Made by a program: the position numbers and the translations under genes. Shown here one piece after another: positions 28,217 to 36,609 of a DNA stretch of 64,000 nt. The notes beneath the pieces were generated by a model. It made no database searches. It saw only the letters and a program-made list of their open reading frames with translations, and was not told the origin of the DNA. Source of the DNA: Methanotorris igneus Kol 5 (GTDB lineage Archaea > AGJL01 > Methanococci > Methanococcales > Methanococcaceae); assembly GCF_000214415.1 (NCBI RefSeq), contig NC_015562.1:1302001-1366000 (forward strand), in the 5' to 3' direction. The number at the start of each line of letters is the position of its first letter. The first letter of the stretch is position 1.

Positions 28217-28321
28217 TTATTTCTTCTGTCTTTTCTCTCTTTTCATTCTTCTTAATCTCTTCTTGTACCATTTCCATCTCATTCTACCTTTTTTCTTCCA
28301 TCTTCTTGAACTCCTCTTTAT
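28217..28321 (-). CDS. rpl41e: 50S ribosomal protein L41e, apparently with ATA start
   Basis: A 34-codon gene whose product is almost only Lys, Arg and Trp: KRSSRRWKKKGRMRWKWYKK and then RLRRMKREKRQKK. The KKKGRMRWKW block is typical of L41e, the smallest ribosomal protein. No ATG, GTG or TTG lies between the in-frame upstream stop and this block except the internal Met within RMRW. A strong GGAGG sits eight bases before an ATA codon at 28321, so ATA appears to be the initiation codon. A TATA-like sequence lies upstream at 28377-28389. Confidence 0.82.
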   Translation of the reverse strand: MKRSSRRWKKKGRMRWKWYKKRLRRMKREKRQKK

Positions 28322-28376
28322 AGTCCCAGCCTCCTTTTAGTTTTTGGTTTTTATGTTTAATTTACTGAACTGATAT

Positions 28377-28389
28377 TTATATATTTAAG
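28377..28389 (-). promoter_or_regulatory. TATA box for rpl41e
   Basis: On the minus strand, CTTAAATATATAA lies about 56-68 bases upstream of the L41e start, with a normal distance to a start site shortly before its leader. It lies just beyond the end of a palindromic repeat. Confidence 0.45.
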
Positions 28390-28397
28390 TTCAAACT

Positions 28398-28506
28398 TTT
28401 ACTAAAAGTTTGATCAATAAGATGAAATCTTTCGGGATTTCATTACCCAAATTTTTCGGTTTGGAACAGATAAGATGCCTCTCTGTACTCAACATCCCCT
28501 CTTAGA
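28398..28506. repeat. Composite palindromic repeat, relative of 16695-16812
   Basis: Modules ACTTTTACTAAAAGT, GATGAAATCtttcGGGATTTCATT, CCAAATTTTTCGGTTTGG and GATGCCTCTCTGTACTCAACATC, ending CCTCTTAGA, in the same order as at 16695-16812 but with changes in both arms of stems. The flanking 28040-28216 stretch is AT-rich and without a gene. Confidence 0.7.
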
Positions 28507-28536
28507 CGTTCCTACTGCAAATACTTTTTGGATGGG

Positions 28537-28776
28537 TTAATTGCTCCACTTACCCTTTTCAACAACAACGTATCCGTCTTTTGTTTTTGGAGCTATGCTT
28601 AAAACATCATCTCTAAAGTTTTCATCTAAAGATGGTTCATCGTCAGTTCTTAAAACATTTTTTGTATCAAGGATGTAGTAGGTTTCTTCCTCATCCAATT
28701 CAAAACTTTCAAGAACCTTTGAAAATTCTTTAATAATTTCATCTGCTTCTTTTTTTATCTTTTCGATATCAACCAT
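28537..28776 (-). CDS. GatC-like amidotransferase subunit
   Basis: A 79-residue acidic protein starting MVDIEKIKKEADEIIKEFSK. The C-terminal pattern VLRTDDEPSLDENFRDDVLS then IAPKTKDGYVVV matches the end of GatC (LR.DE..PSL.R...L..AP...DGY..V), the small subunit stabilising GatA-GatB in Asp-tRNA(Asn)/Glu-tRNA(Gln) amidotransferase. I therefore call it GatC-like, with caution because the N-terminal helices diverge. The ATG at 28776 has GGTGA upstream and lies 12 bases after dapA, so it is likely in the same operon. Confidence 0.55.
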   Translation of the reverse strand: MVDIEKIKKEADEIIKEFSKVLESFELDEEETYYILDTKNVLRTDDEPSLDENFRDDVLSIAPKTKDGYVVVEKGKWSN

Positions 28777-28788
28777 CAAAATCACCAA

Positions 28789-29658
28789 TTATTTCAAAAG
28801 CCCAAGGTTTTTCAAAACTTCTTCCAACTTTTTCTTATTTTCTTCCTTCATCTTGCAGAGAGGCAGTCTTAACTCTCCAGATGGCATTCCAAGCATGTTC
28901 ATAGCAGTTTTTATTGGGATTGGGTTGGTTTCAATAAACATTGCCTTCATTAATGGGTATAGCTTATAGTGTATCTCTCTTGCCTTGTCAAACTCTCCCT
29001 TTAATGCATAATCAACCATTTCAACAAACTCTTTTGGGACAATATTTGCTACGACACTAATAACTCCTTTACCGCCAAGGGCGATGATTGGTAAAGTGAG
29101 CTCATCATTTCCAGATAGGACTGTTATATTACATTCCCTTATAATCTCTGATACTTGTGAGAGGTTTGGATTTGCCTCTTTTATTGCTGTTATGTTGCTG
29201 TATTCTTCTGCCAAATATTTTACTGTTGACGGCTCTAAGTTTACTGCTGTCCTTGATGGAACATTGTAGAGGATAATAGGCAAGTTAATGCTTTCTGCAA
29301 TGGTTCCAAAGTGCTTTTTTAACCCTTCTTGTGTTGGTTTGTTGTAATAGGGAGTTATTGATAATACTGCGTCTGCTCCAACATCCTCTGCAAACTGTGA
29401 AAGTTCAACTGCCTCTGCTGTGGAATTGGAGCCAGCTCCTGCAATAACTGTTACTCTTCCATCTACTATTTCTACGGCTTTTTCTATAACCTTTTTGTGC
29501 TCTTCATGGGATAGCGTAGGGGACTCTCCTGTTGTTCCAACGGCTACAATCCCACTAACGCCATTTTCAATTAAAAAATTTATGTTCTTTTCTAATCCTT
29601 CAAAATCAATCTCCCCATTTTTAAAGGGGGTTATAATTGCAGGAAAAACCCCTCGCAT
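28789..29658 (-). CDS. dapA: 4-hydroxy-tetrahydrodipicolinate synthase
   Basis: Condenses aspartate semialdehyde with pyruvate in lysine synthesis. The 289-residue TIM-barrel protein has GTTGES at 41-46, the catalytic Tyr131 in YNVPSRT and the Schiff-base Lys160 in ITAIKEAN. Length is normal for the family. The ATG is preceded by GGAGA. It is followed closely by the GatC-like gene and preceded by rps17e (13-base gap) and chorismate mutase on the same strand, a mixed amino-acid and ribosome operon. Confidence 0.95.
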   Translation of the reverse strand: MRGVFPAIITPFKNGEIDFEGLEKNINFLIENGVSGIVAVGTTGESPTLSHEEHKKVIEKAVEIVDGRVTVIAGAGSNSTAEAVELSQFAEDVGADAVLSITPYYNKPTQEGLKKHFGTIAESINLPIILYNVPSRTAVNLEPSTVKYLAEEYSNITAIKEANPNLSQVSEIIRECNITVLSGNDELTLPIIALGGKGVISVVANIVPKEFVEMVDYALKGEFDKAREIHYKLYPLMKAMFIETNPIPIKTAMNMLGMPSGELRLPLCKMKEENKKKLEEVLKNLGLLK

Positions 29659-29671
29659 AAAAATCTCCTCT

Positions 29672-29863
29672 TTATTGACTCATTTGTTTCATTTTGTGGG
29701 TTATATATCCTGCAATTCTGTTTCTTAATCTTTTTGTGGAAATTAATGCTACTTCTTGGACAATTTTTTTGTTAGTCTCGAAGTCTGTTGTGAATTTGTC
29801 TTTGTATTTCTCAATTAACTCGTCTCCAATTCTCTTTATGAATGATTGCCTAATCCTTCCCAA
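29672..29863 (-). CDS. rps17e: 30S ribosomal protein S17e
   Basis: A 63-residue basic protein beginning [20 protein letters not shown] and containing [16 protein letters not shown], the S17e signature. S17e is a small-subunit protein of archaea and eukaryotes. GGGTGAT precedes its ATG. It lies between chorismate mutase and dapA. Confidence 0.94.
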   Translation of the reverse strand: MGRIRQSFIKRIGDELIEKYKDKFTTDFETNKKIVQEVALISTKRLRNRIAGYITHKMKQMSQ

Positions 29864-29921
29864 TGTATCACCCTCATGATTTTGTGCATTTTTTGCATGG
29901 AGTATATTTGTTTAATAATTT

Positions 29922-30209
29922 TTATTTTTTTAGGTATTTAGATTGTATAGCTTTATTATGCTCAACGAGTATTTTAATGATTTTTACGCCAATTTCTTCA
30001 TCAAAGTTGTATTTGTTGCATAATTTTCGTGTTTTTTCATAAACTTCTTTTTCTCGTTTACTGTCATTTATTGGCATATTTAAAGCTTTTTTTAACATGG
30101 CAATATCTTTTGCAAAATTCGTTCTCTCAGCCATTAGTTTTATCAATTCCTCGTCAATCTCATCAATTCGTTTTCTAATGGCTTCGAGTTGTGTCTTTGC
30201 ATCATTCAT
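29922..30209 (-). CDS. aroQ: Chorismate mutase, AroQ class
   Basis: Converts chorismate to prephenate for Phe and Tyr synthesis. The 95-residue helical protein has LEAIRKRIDEIDEELIKLMA, then RTNFAKDIAMLKK and SKREKEVYEKTRKLCNKY. These carry the usual Arg, Lys and Glu ligands of the AroQ fold. It is a stand-alone domain without prephenate dehydrogenase or dehydratase fusion. It heads the operon with rps17e and dapA. Confidence 0.92.
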   Translation of the reverse strand: MNDAKTQLEAIRKRIDEIDEELIKLMAERTNFAKDIAMLKKALNMPINDSKREKEVYEKTRKLCNKYNFDEEIGVKIIKILVEHNKAIQSKYLKK

Positions 30210-30382
30210 TTTATCTCCAGTTAACTATAATTAGCTTATCAAAGTTTTAATTATGTATTATTTAAATTTAACTGTGCCACTTTGATAGTTAGGTCAGTAT
30301 TTATTAGGTAGTATAAAATAGAAATGCGGACATTACAAAAGTATTGTAATTATGTATTTTTTATTTAAATGTATTGTCTATT

Positions 30383-30532
30383 TATAGTTGTGTGCGAAAT
30401 ATATGCGGCAAAACCCTTTGGGTTTTGCCATTATATTTATACGTTAATGAATTTTTAAATAGTCGTTATCCTTCATTAGAATTTGAAATAATTCTACAAT
30501 CATTAAAAATTTACCAACAGTATATTTCAAAT
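30383..30532 (+). repeat. Dispersed repeat with TATAGTTGTGTGCG end
   Basis: Begins TATAGTTGTGTGCG, then hairpin GGCAAAACCCtttGGGTTTTGCC (30407-30429), ACGTTAATGAATTTT, TACAATCATTAAAAATTTACC and TATATTTCAAATT. It is the inverse partner of 26298-26458. Open frames across it are products of the repeat. The rest of 30210-30732 is AT-rich spacer with the rpiA promoter. Confidence 0.75.
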
Positions 30533-30732
30533 TTGCACTATAAACGAAAAATTATAAAAATAAATGCATGGCATAGTTTCTCGACGAATGAATATTACAA
30601 ACAATTTTAAATTCTAATGTCATATTTAATCTGATTTTAAATAAGATACATTAATAAGTATTGGGAAACTAAAGTGATATTAAAATTCCAAAGTAATCAA
30701 TTAAAACGAACAAAAATAATCATGGTGATATT

Positions 30733-31428
30733 ATGGAAAATGCAAAGTCATTGGTTGCAAAAGAAGCAGCAAAATTAATAGAGGATGGGATGGTTGTTGG
30801 TTTAGGTTCAGGTTCAACAGCAGGGCTCTTTATTATGGAGCTTGGTAAGAGGATACAAGAGGAAGAACTTACTGTTTTTGGTGTACCTACGTCATTTGAA
30901 GCGAGGATGTTGGCGTTACAATATGGTGTTCCTTTGGTATCTCTCGATGAGTATGATGTGGATATAGCAGTAGATGGAGCGGATGAGGTAGAAAAGGATA
31001 CACTCTATTTAATAAAAGGCGGGGGAGGTTGCCATACACAAGAAAAGATTGTTGACTATTCTGCAAAGGAATTTGTCGTTATTGTTGATGAATCCAAATT
31101 GGTTAATAAATTAGGTGAGAAATACCCAATACCAGTAGAAGTCGTGCCTTTTGCTTATTCAGTAGTAATTAAGGAACTTATAAATATGGGAGGAAATCCA
31201 ACAATAAGGTTAGGGGAGAGGAAAAGAGGTCCTATCATCACTGATAATGGAAATATGATTATAGATGTTAGTATGGATATAGATAATGCTGAAAAACTTG
31301 AAAAAGAACTCAACAGTATCCCAGGGGTTGTTGAAAACGGTATCTTTACAAAAGTGGATAAAGTTTTGGTTGGAACTGCTAAAGGTGTAAAAACATTAAA
31401 AAAGAAAAAGAAGAAGGGTAAAAAGTAA
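30733..31428 (+). CDS. rpiA: Ribose-5-phosphate isomerase A
   Basis: Interconverts ribose 5-phosphate and ribulose 5-phosphate. The 231-residue protein has VGLGSGSTAGLFI, VDGADEVEKD (catalytic Asp), KGGGGCHTQEKI and DESKLVNKLGEKYPIPVEVV, all RpiA hallmarks. The C-terminal KKKKKKGKK is unusually basic and may be a lineage quirk. GGTGATATT precedes the ATG. In methanogens this enzyme works with the ribulose monophosphate route to pentoses; prs lies at 38991. Confidence 0.95.
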   Translation: MENAKSLVAKEAAKLIEDGMVVGLGSGSTAGLFIMELGKRIQEEELTVFGVPTSFEARMLALQYGVPLVSLDEYDVDIAVDGADEVEKDTLYLIKGGGGCHTQEKIVDYSAKEFVVIVDESKLVNKLGEKYPIPVEVVPFAYSVVIKELINMGGNPTIRLGERKRGPIITDNGNMIIDVSMDIDNAEKLEKELNSIPGVVENGIFTKVDKVLVGTAKGVKTLKKKKKKGKK

Positions 31429-31697
31429 GTAGTTTTATAGTCCTGAACATTAATAAGTGGAAAATTATTAAGTTGGATTTTTAAACTTCAAATGTTTATC
31501 CTTGTTGAAAGTTTTTATTTTTTTGATTTAAAGGGTTTTTTATCTTTATTTTTTAATTTTAATCGCGAATCTCACGCATTTTAAGATAATTTTATAAATT
31601 TGGATTTATCAATTTACTGAGATTTTGACTATTTAAGGTTTTAAAATTATTTTTATCAATTTTTCCTTAAAATTTTTGTTTATTTTTTTATTTTTTT

Positions 31698-31744
31698 GAT
31701 GAAACTTTTTAAAAGTTTCAATTAGAGTATAGTGGGATGGAAAT
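31698..31744 (+). repeat. Hairpin followed by CRISPR-repeat-like fragment
   Basis: GATGAAACTTTTTaaaAGTTTCAATTAGAG is followed by TATAGTGGGATGGAAAT. Both CRISPR arrays contain the same join: GTTTCAATTAGAG, then CC(T/A)TAGGGGGATG. The last 11 bases equal the 3-prime end of the CRISPR repeat. This looks like a detached or displaced piece of an array end. Confidence 0.5.
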
Positions 31745-31887
31745 CTTATGATTGAATATATCTTCATTGTTATTATGTGTTGTTGGAATGGTATATTAAA
31801 AATTACAAATTTATATATGTGGAAGACAAAAAAGAGAAAAAAGAATAAAAATAAAAAAGATGAAGTATATCATCATTAAAAGCAAAA

Positions 31888-31898
31888 AGTATATAAAC
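31888..31898 (+). promoter_or_regulatory. TATA box for hfq
   Basis: AGTATATAAAC with purine-rich AAAAGCAAAA just upstream (BRE-like), about 35 bases before the hfq ATG at 31929. The implied leader is short. Confidence 0.5.
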
Positions 31899-31913
31899 CA
31901 ATCATACTATTGA

Positions 31914-32159
<246 letters not shown>

Positions 32160-32357
32160 ATTTCCTTCATCCCCATATTTTTTAATTTTAGTTTTTGTTA
32201 TTTTATATTTTATTTTTAATTTATATATTCAAATATTATAATGATAACCAATATATGTTTGCAGAAGAAAGATACTTAAAAAATTTAGAAGTATAAATAA
32301 AGTATCGAAAAAAGCTTGAAGTAGAAACACAACTATAAATTTAGCGATGGTGGAATT

Positions 32358-32645
32358 ATGCCTAAGATGGTGCTCCTTCCAAAACTTACAATGGCTCTTG
32401 GAGGATATATTAGAGAGACAGTAATGCCATATAGTGAAGATGAGGCAAAGCCATTCCCATACAGGAATGTTATCGTAGGAAATCCAACAGATGAACCAAT
32501 AAAAATAGATGTGCCTGCGTACGATGAGGATTGGATAGAAAGGCATAGGAAATTAGGTCTAATTGTAGTTCCTGTTACAGAAAATGATGATTTCGTTGGT
32601 TTATTTAAGATGGTTGAAGAGAAGGTTAAAAGAGGAGGAAAATAA
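32358..32645 (+). CDS. Conserved methanogen protein, unknown
   Basis: A 95-residue protein starting MPKMVLLPKLTMALGGYIRE. A strand-rich middle (VIVGNPTDEPIKIDVPAYDE) and a C-terminal helix with basic end (VEEKVKRGGK) follow. No domain is recognised by eye, although the even codon use and the GGTGG before the ATG show it is real. It lies downstream of hfq and is followed by a cluster of palindromic modules. Confidence 0.75.
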   Translation: MPKMVLLPKLTMALGGYIRETVMPYSEDEAKPFPYRNVIVGNPTDEPIKIDVPAYDEDWIERHRKLGLIVVPVTENDDFVGLFKMVEEKVKRGGK

Positions 32646-32653
32646 TAAATATT

Positions 32654-32746
32654 AGGCAAAAACTCCTGTGGAGTTTTCACTGCTCGAAGCTTCGCTTCGA
32701 TTAGGCGAAATCAAAGATTTCACTGCTCGAACCTAACGGTTCGATG
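32654..32746. repeat. Tandem palindromic modules
   Basis: Four successive hairpins: AAAACTCctgtgGAGTTTT, CGAAGcttCGCTTCG, GAAATCaaaGATTTC and CGAACCtaacGGTTCG, joined by CACTGCTCGA twice. The last stem also appears nested in the second CRISPR array (CGAACCgtaaGGTTCG at 51079-51094). They sit between the 95-residue protein gene and the HAD gene. Confidence 0.7.
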
Positions 32747-32831
32747 ACTAAAATCTTCAATGAAATTAAAAAGACAATTATACTTATTTGAATTATTACC
32801 TCTTTAATTTTGCTTAGCAGACGGTGAAATT

Positions 32832-33518
32832 ATGATAAAAGGAATATTTTTTGATTTAGATGATACTCTATATGATTCTTCAAATTTTGTTGATATAGCA
32901 AGGAGAGAAGCAATAAAATCCATGATAGATGCTGGTTTAAAAACTACTGAGGAAGAGGCGTACAAAATCTTACAAAAGATTATAAAAGATAAGGGTTCTA
33001 ATTATGGAAAGCATTTTGATGATTTGGTAAAGGCAGTTATGGGTTATTATGACCCAAAAATCATCTGCATGGGGATAATCACCTACCATAATGTGAAATT
33101 TGCTTTATTAAGGCCCTACCCAGACACAATAAAAACATTGATAGAATTAAAGAAAATGGGGTTAAAATTGGGGGTTATTACTGATGGAATAACAATAAAA
33201 CAATGGGAAAAACTTATAAGGTTAGGGATTCATCCATTTTTCGACGTTGTTGTTACATCAGAAGAGTATGGATTGGGAAAGCCACATTTGGAATTTTTTG
33301 AGTTTGGATTGAAAAAGATGGGGTTGAAGGCAGAAGAGGTTATTTATGTTGGAGATAGGGTTGATAAGGATATAAAACCTGCAAAAGAACTTGGAATGAC
33401 AACTATAAGAATTTTAAAAGGAAAGTATAAGGATATGGAGGGGGAGAGTGATTATACGGTTACCAAATTGCCAGAGATAGTTGATATAGTAAAAAATTTG
33501 ATAGAAAAAAATGAATAA
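32832..33518 (+). CDS. HAD-superfamily phosphatase
   Basis: A 228-residue haloacid-dehalogenase hydrolase: motif I FFDLDDTLYDSS, helical cap (about 20-90), motif II VITDGITIKQ, motif III K in GLGKPHLEFF and motif IV YVGDRVDKDIKPAKELG. The substrate is unknown. Its position 96 bases upstream of cobS makes an adenosylcobalamin-5-prime-phosphate or alpha-ribazole-phosphate phosphatase role conceivable, but this family also holds generic sugar-phosphate phosphatases. GGTGA precedes the ATG. Confidence 0.85.
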   Translation: MIKGIFFDLDDTLYDSSNFVDIARREAIKSMIDAGLKTTEEEAYKILQKIIKDKGSNYGKHFDDLVKAVMGYYDPKIICMGIITYHNVKFALLRPYPDTIKTLIELKKMGLKLGVITDGITIKQWEKLIRLGIHPFFDVVVTSEEYGLGKPHLEFFEFGLKKMGLKAEEVIYVGDRVDKDIKPAKELGMTTIRILKGKYKDMEGESDYTVTKLPEIVDIVKNLIEKNE

Positions 33519-33614
33519 TTAACATAAAAAAATAAGCATAAAAAAGTGAAACCATTTTCTGACATGGTTTTAGGAATGGTTGATTTTCAATATAAGAATA
33601 CAAAAAGTGAAACC

Positions 33615-34391
33615 ATGATTGAAGATATCAGGAATCTCATCGCCTTTATGACAAGAATACCAATAGGGACTGAAAATTTTGATTTTGAGAAGATAGCAGA
33701 GTATTTCTTTATAATTCCAATTATTGGATTAATTATTGGTGGATTTGGGGCATTGTTAGCGTATATTCTGAGTTATATTTTCCCATCGACCATTGTTGGT
33801 ATTATTGTGATGTTCTTTTTACTTTATGTGCAGGGGTTTCATCATGTTGATGGTTTAGCGGATTTTGGGGATGCATGGATGTTGATGGGTTCTCCAAAAA
33901 GGAAGTTAGAAGTTATGAAGGATGTTTATATGGGTATAGGAGGATTGATTTTTGTATTTTTTGTGGAATTAATCTCTATATTCGCTATTATTTATGCTAT
34001 TGAATTTTCAGTAGTTTATATCTTAATTGCTGAGATTTGCTCAAGATTGGGAATGTTGGCATGTGCATGCTGTGGAACACCATGTAGTGAAGGAACTGGA
34101 AGATATTTTGTAAAAAAGAGTGATGAAAAATTTATTGTTATGGGATTAATGCTGACTTTGCTCATAGTATTCCCATTGGCTGGAAAGTTGGGGGTTTTAT
34201 GCGTAATTTTGGCAATATTAACTGGAGGATATATAGCAAGAGTGGCAAATAAACATTTCAGATGTGTTAATGGTGATGTTTTGGGAGCTACCAATGAAAT
34301 AACGAGGATGGTTGTTTTGTTGGGTATTGTGTTTTACCTATACGCTAACCAATCACTTCAGCCCCTCCATAATCTAATTCAGATGATATAA
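33615..34391 (+). CDS. cobS: Adenosylcobinamide-GDP ribazoletransferase (cobalamin synthase)
   Basis: Joins AdoCbi-GDP to alpha-ribazole phosphate in the last assembly step of vitamin B12. The 258-residue membrane protein has the catalytic [14 protein letters not shown] motif and several hydrophobic helices, with CSEGTGRYF in a loop. The ATG at 33615 (GTGA upstream) is preferred over a GTG at 33546. Its 3-prime end overlaps the convergent shikimate kinase gene by 47 bases, so the tail [11 protein letters not shown] is antisense to kinase codons. Confidence 0.9.
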   Translation: MIEDIRNLIAFMTRIPIGTENFDFEKIAEYFFIIPIIGLIIGGFGALLAYILSYIFPSTIVGIIVMFFLLYVQGFHHVDGLADFGDAWMLMGSPKRKLEVMKDVYMGIGGLIFVFFVELISIFAIIYAIEFSVVYILIAEICSRLGMLACACCGTPCSEGTGRYFVKKSDEKFIVMGLMLTLLIVFPLAGKLGVLCVILAILTGGYIARVANKHFRCVNGDVLGATNEITRMVVLLGIVFYLYANQSLQPLHNLIQMI

Positions 34392-35202
34392 CTCTCCCGT
34401 ATTTTTCAAGGGTTTTTTTTACTTTTTCAACATCCTCCTCATAGCACAATGCAATGTATGATGGCCCTGTTCCAGAGAGACCTGCGGTTACTGCGTTGTT
34501 TTCGATTGCTTCTATTGCAATGTTTGTTGGGAAGTTTAAGGCAGACGCATATAAAATCCCATTTAAAAACAAAGCTCTGTAGTAGTTTCCGTTTAGACAT
34601 TCATTAAAGGCAACTTCAACATAATCCTTTAAAAGTTTCATCCTATTCACATCAACGTTCTTTTTTAGGTTTGGAATTAAAACTAAAACTTTTAAATCAT
34701 CCTTAAATTTATCCCTTTTTAGAATTTTCCTTTCAATGTTGTCTGTTATTGTAATTCCACCATAATAAGAGGCAGTTGCATCATCATAAGCTCCAGTAAC
34801 AGTTAGTTTCTCATCAAATGATGATTTTATCCCCAAATCTAAAACTAATTCATCATCTATCTTTTCCCCCAATGCTGCAAAAGTTGCCAACACAACGGCG
34901 TTTGATGTTGCACTACTACTACTCAATCCTGATTTTATTGGAATTTGCGTCTCTGTCTCCACTTTTGCAGAGTAATTTAGCCCAAAATAATCTAAAACAT
35001 TCTTCACACATCTTTTAATCAAATTTGGTTTGACTTTTGGGTTATCTTTAACAATTCCTTCAATTTTATTTTTCCCATCATCAAAAAGTTCAACTGTTGC
35101 TTTAACCTTCAAGTTTATCCCAAATGCTGAACCCTTTCCAGTGGCTATGGCATTTATGATTGTTCCAGATGCAGATGCTATGGCAGTTGCTTTCATACTC
35201 AT
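34345..35202 (-). CDS. aroK: Archaeal shikimate kinase (GHMP family)
   Basis: Phosphorylates shikimate in aromatic amino acid synthesis; archaea use a GHMP-type enzyme unrelated to bacterial AroK. The 285-residue protein has ATP-binding [20 protein letters not shown] (about 90-110), [14 protein letters not shown] and the C-terminal [13 protein letters not shown]. The ATG at 35202 is preceded by GGTGATAAC. The 3-prime end overlaps cobS on the other strand. Chorismate mutase, further down the pathway, is at 29922. Confidence 0.92.
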   Translation of the reverse strand: MSMKATAIASASGTIINAIATGKGSAFGINLKVKATVELFDDGKNKIEGIVKDNPKVKPNLIKRCVKNVLDYFGLNYSAKVETETQIPIKSGLSSSSATSNAVVLATFAALGEKIDDELVLDLGIKSSFDEKLTVTGAYDDATASYYGGITITDNIERKILKRDKFKDDLKVLVLIPNLKKNVDVNRMKLLKDYVEVAFNECLNGNYYRALFLNGILYASALNFPTNIAIEAIENNAVTAGLSGTGPSYIALCYEEDVEKVKKTLEKYGRVISSELDYGGAEVIG

Positions 35203-35372
35203 GTTATCACCAATTATCACTTAAAAAATTATTTTTAAAACAAAATTTTTACTTCTTTTTATGTTGAAAAATTAATAAACTCTAAACATAACATAAATAA
35301 TATAATAATATATTTTTGTTAATGATGTTGATAACTTGATAGCATAAAAATAAACAAAAAATATCACAGCGG

Positions 35373-36608
35373 ATGATAAACGTGTTAAGGAAAAGGGCAA
35401 TGTTAATTTTAAGAAAAGAATTTAGCGAGAGGAAAAATATTGAGGAATTGAAGGAATTGGCGAGTGTTTTGTATGAACCAGTTGAGTGTGTAGTCCAAGT
35501 CCGCCCTCCACATCCAAAGTATCAGATAGGTAGTGGATTAGTGGAGAAATTGGTAGAGAAGATAAAAGAAAAGGACATAGAGATTGTGATTTTTGATAAT
35601 CGACTTTCCCCAACCCAAAAATACAACTTGGCTGGGAAATTTGGTGTTGAAGTTATAGATAAGGTTGAATTAGTTTTGAGGATATTCTACAAGCATGCCC
35701 ATACAAAAGAAGCACAGTTGCAAGTTAGGTTGGCAGAACTTCAATATGAACTACCCCAAGCAAAAGAAAAGGTTAGATTGGCAAAATTGGGGGAGAGGCC
35801 AGGATTTGGAGGATATGGGGACTATGAGGTTAATAAATACTACAACAAAATAAAGAGGGAAATTGCCATCATAAAGGAAAAATTAAAAAAGATCAGGGAG
35901 CATAGGAAACGTCTAAGAAAGAAGAGGAAAAAGTTCGAGGTTGTTGGGTTAATTGGCTACACAAACGCTGGAAAAACAAGTTTGTTGAATGCTTTAACAG
36001 GGGAAAATAAAACATCAAAAAACCAGGTATTTACAACATTAACCACAACAACGAGGGCCATAAAAAATGCCCCAAGGAAAATTTTAGTTACTGATACAGT
36101 TGGATTTATGGAGGATTTGCCACCGTTTATGATTGAGGCGTTTTTATCAACTATTGAGGAAAGTGCAGAGAGTGATTTAATTTTGATTGTTGTTGATGCA
36201 TCTGATAGCATTGAAGATATCGAGAGGAAGTTAAAGACAAATTACGAAATTTTGAGTAAGATTGGTTGCAGTGCTCCAATAATAACAGTGTTTAATAAAT
36301 GTGATAAGATAGATGAGGAAAAGAAAAAAGAGATTTTAACGTCATTGGAGAGGTATATAGTGAGCCCCATATTTGTCTCAGCAAAATACCACATCAATAT
36401 AGATAAGCTTATTGAACTAATTTTAGAAAAGTTAAACGCAAGCATTGGAGTTGTGGAAACGTCAGATATGAAATTAATATCATACTTATATGAAAACACC
36501 GAAATTATAGAGAAGATTGAGGAAAATGGAAAATATATTGTAACATTTAGAGCAAAGGAAGAAGAAGTTAATAGAATTTTAAGGATAGCCAACAAATTGG
36601 GGGGATAA
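35373..36608 (+). CDS. hflX: HflX-type GTPase
   Basis: A ribosome-associated GTPase of 411 residues. The N-terminal HflX domain (VRPPHPKYQIGSGLVEKLVE, FDNRLSPTQKYNLA) and linker helices rich in R/K (REHRKRLRKKRKK) precede the G domain: G1 GYTNAGKTS, G3 DTVGFMEDLPP and G4 NKCD. The usual GPGET...E.DRR segment is changed to GERPGFGGYGDYEVNKYYNK. HflX splits ribosomes after stress. The start could be ATG 35373 or GTG 35382. The next gene begins one base after its stop. Confidence 0.92.
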   Translation: MINVLRKRAMLILRKEFSERKNIEELKELASVLYEPVECVVQVRPPHPKYQIGSGLVEKLVEKIKEKDIEIVIFDNRLSPTQKYNLAGKFGVEVIDKVELVLRIFYKHAHTKEAQLQVRLAELQYELPQAKEKVRLAKLGERPGFGGYGDYEVNKYYNKIKREIAIIKEKLKKIREHRKRLRKKRKKFEVVGLIGYTNAGKTSLLNALTGENKTSKNQVFTTLTTTTRAIKNAPRKILVTDTVGFMEDLPPFMIEAFLSTIEESAESDLILIVVDASDSIEDIERKLKTNYEILSKIGCSAPIITVFNKCDKIDEEKKKEILTSLERYIVSPIFVSAKYHINIDKLIELILEKLNASIGVVETSDMKLISYLYENTEIIEKIEENGKYIVTFRAKEEEVNRILRIANKLGG

Positions 36609-36609
36609 T

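Noticed and set aside
30374-30610. 78-codon frame upstream of rpiA
   Set aside because: It runs across a dispersed repeat whose inverse copy at 26298-26458 is full of stops; no coding signature.
31748-31879. 43-codon frame upstream of hfq with a hydrophobic start and Lys-rich end
   Set aside because: Open in an AT-rich spacer next to a repeat remnant, with no family and a promoter for hfq following it; probably chance.
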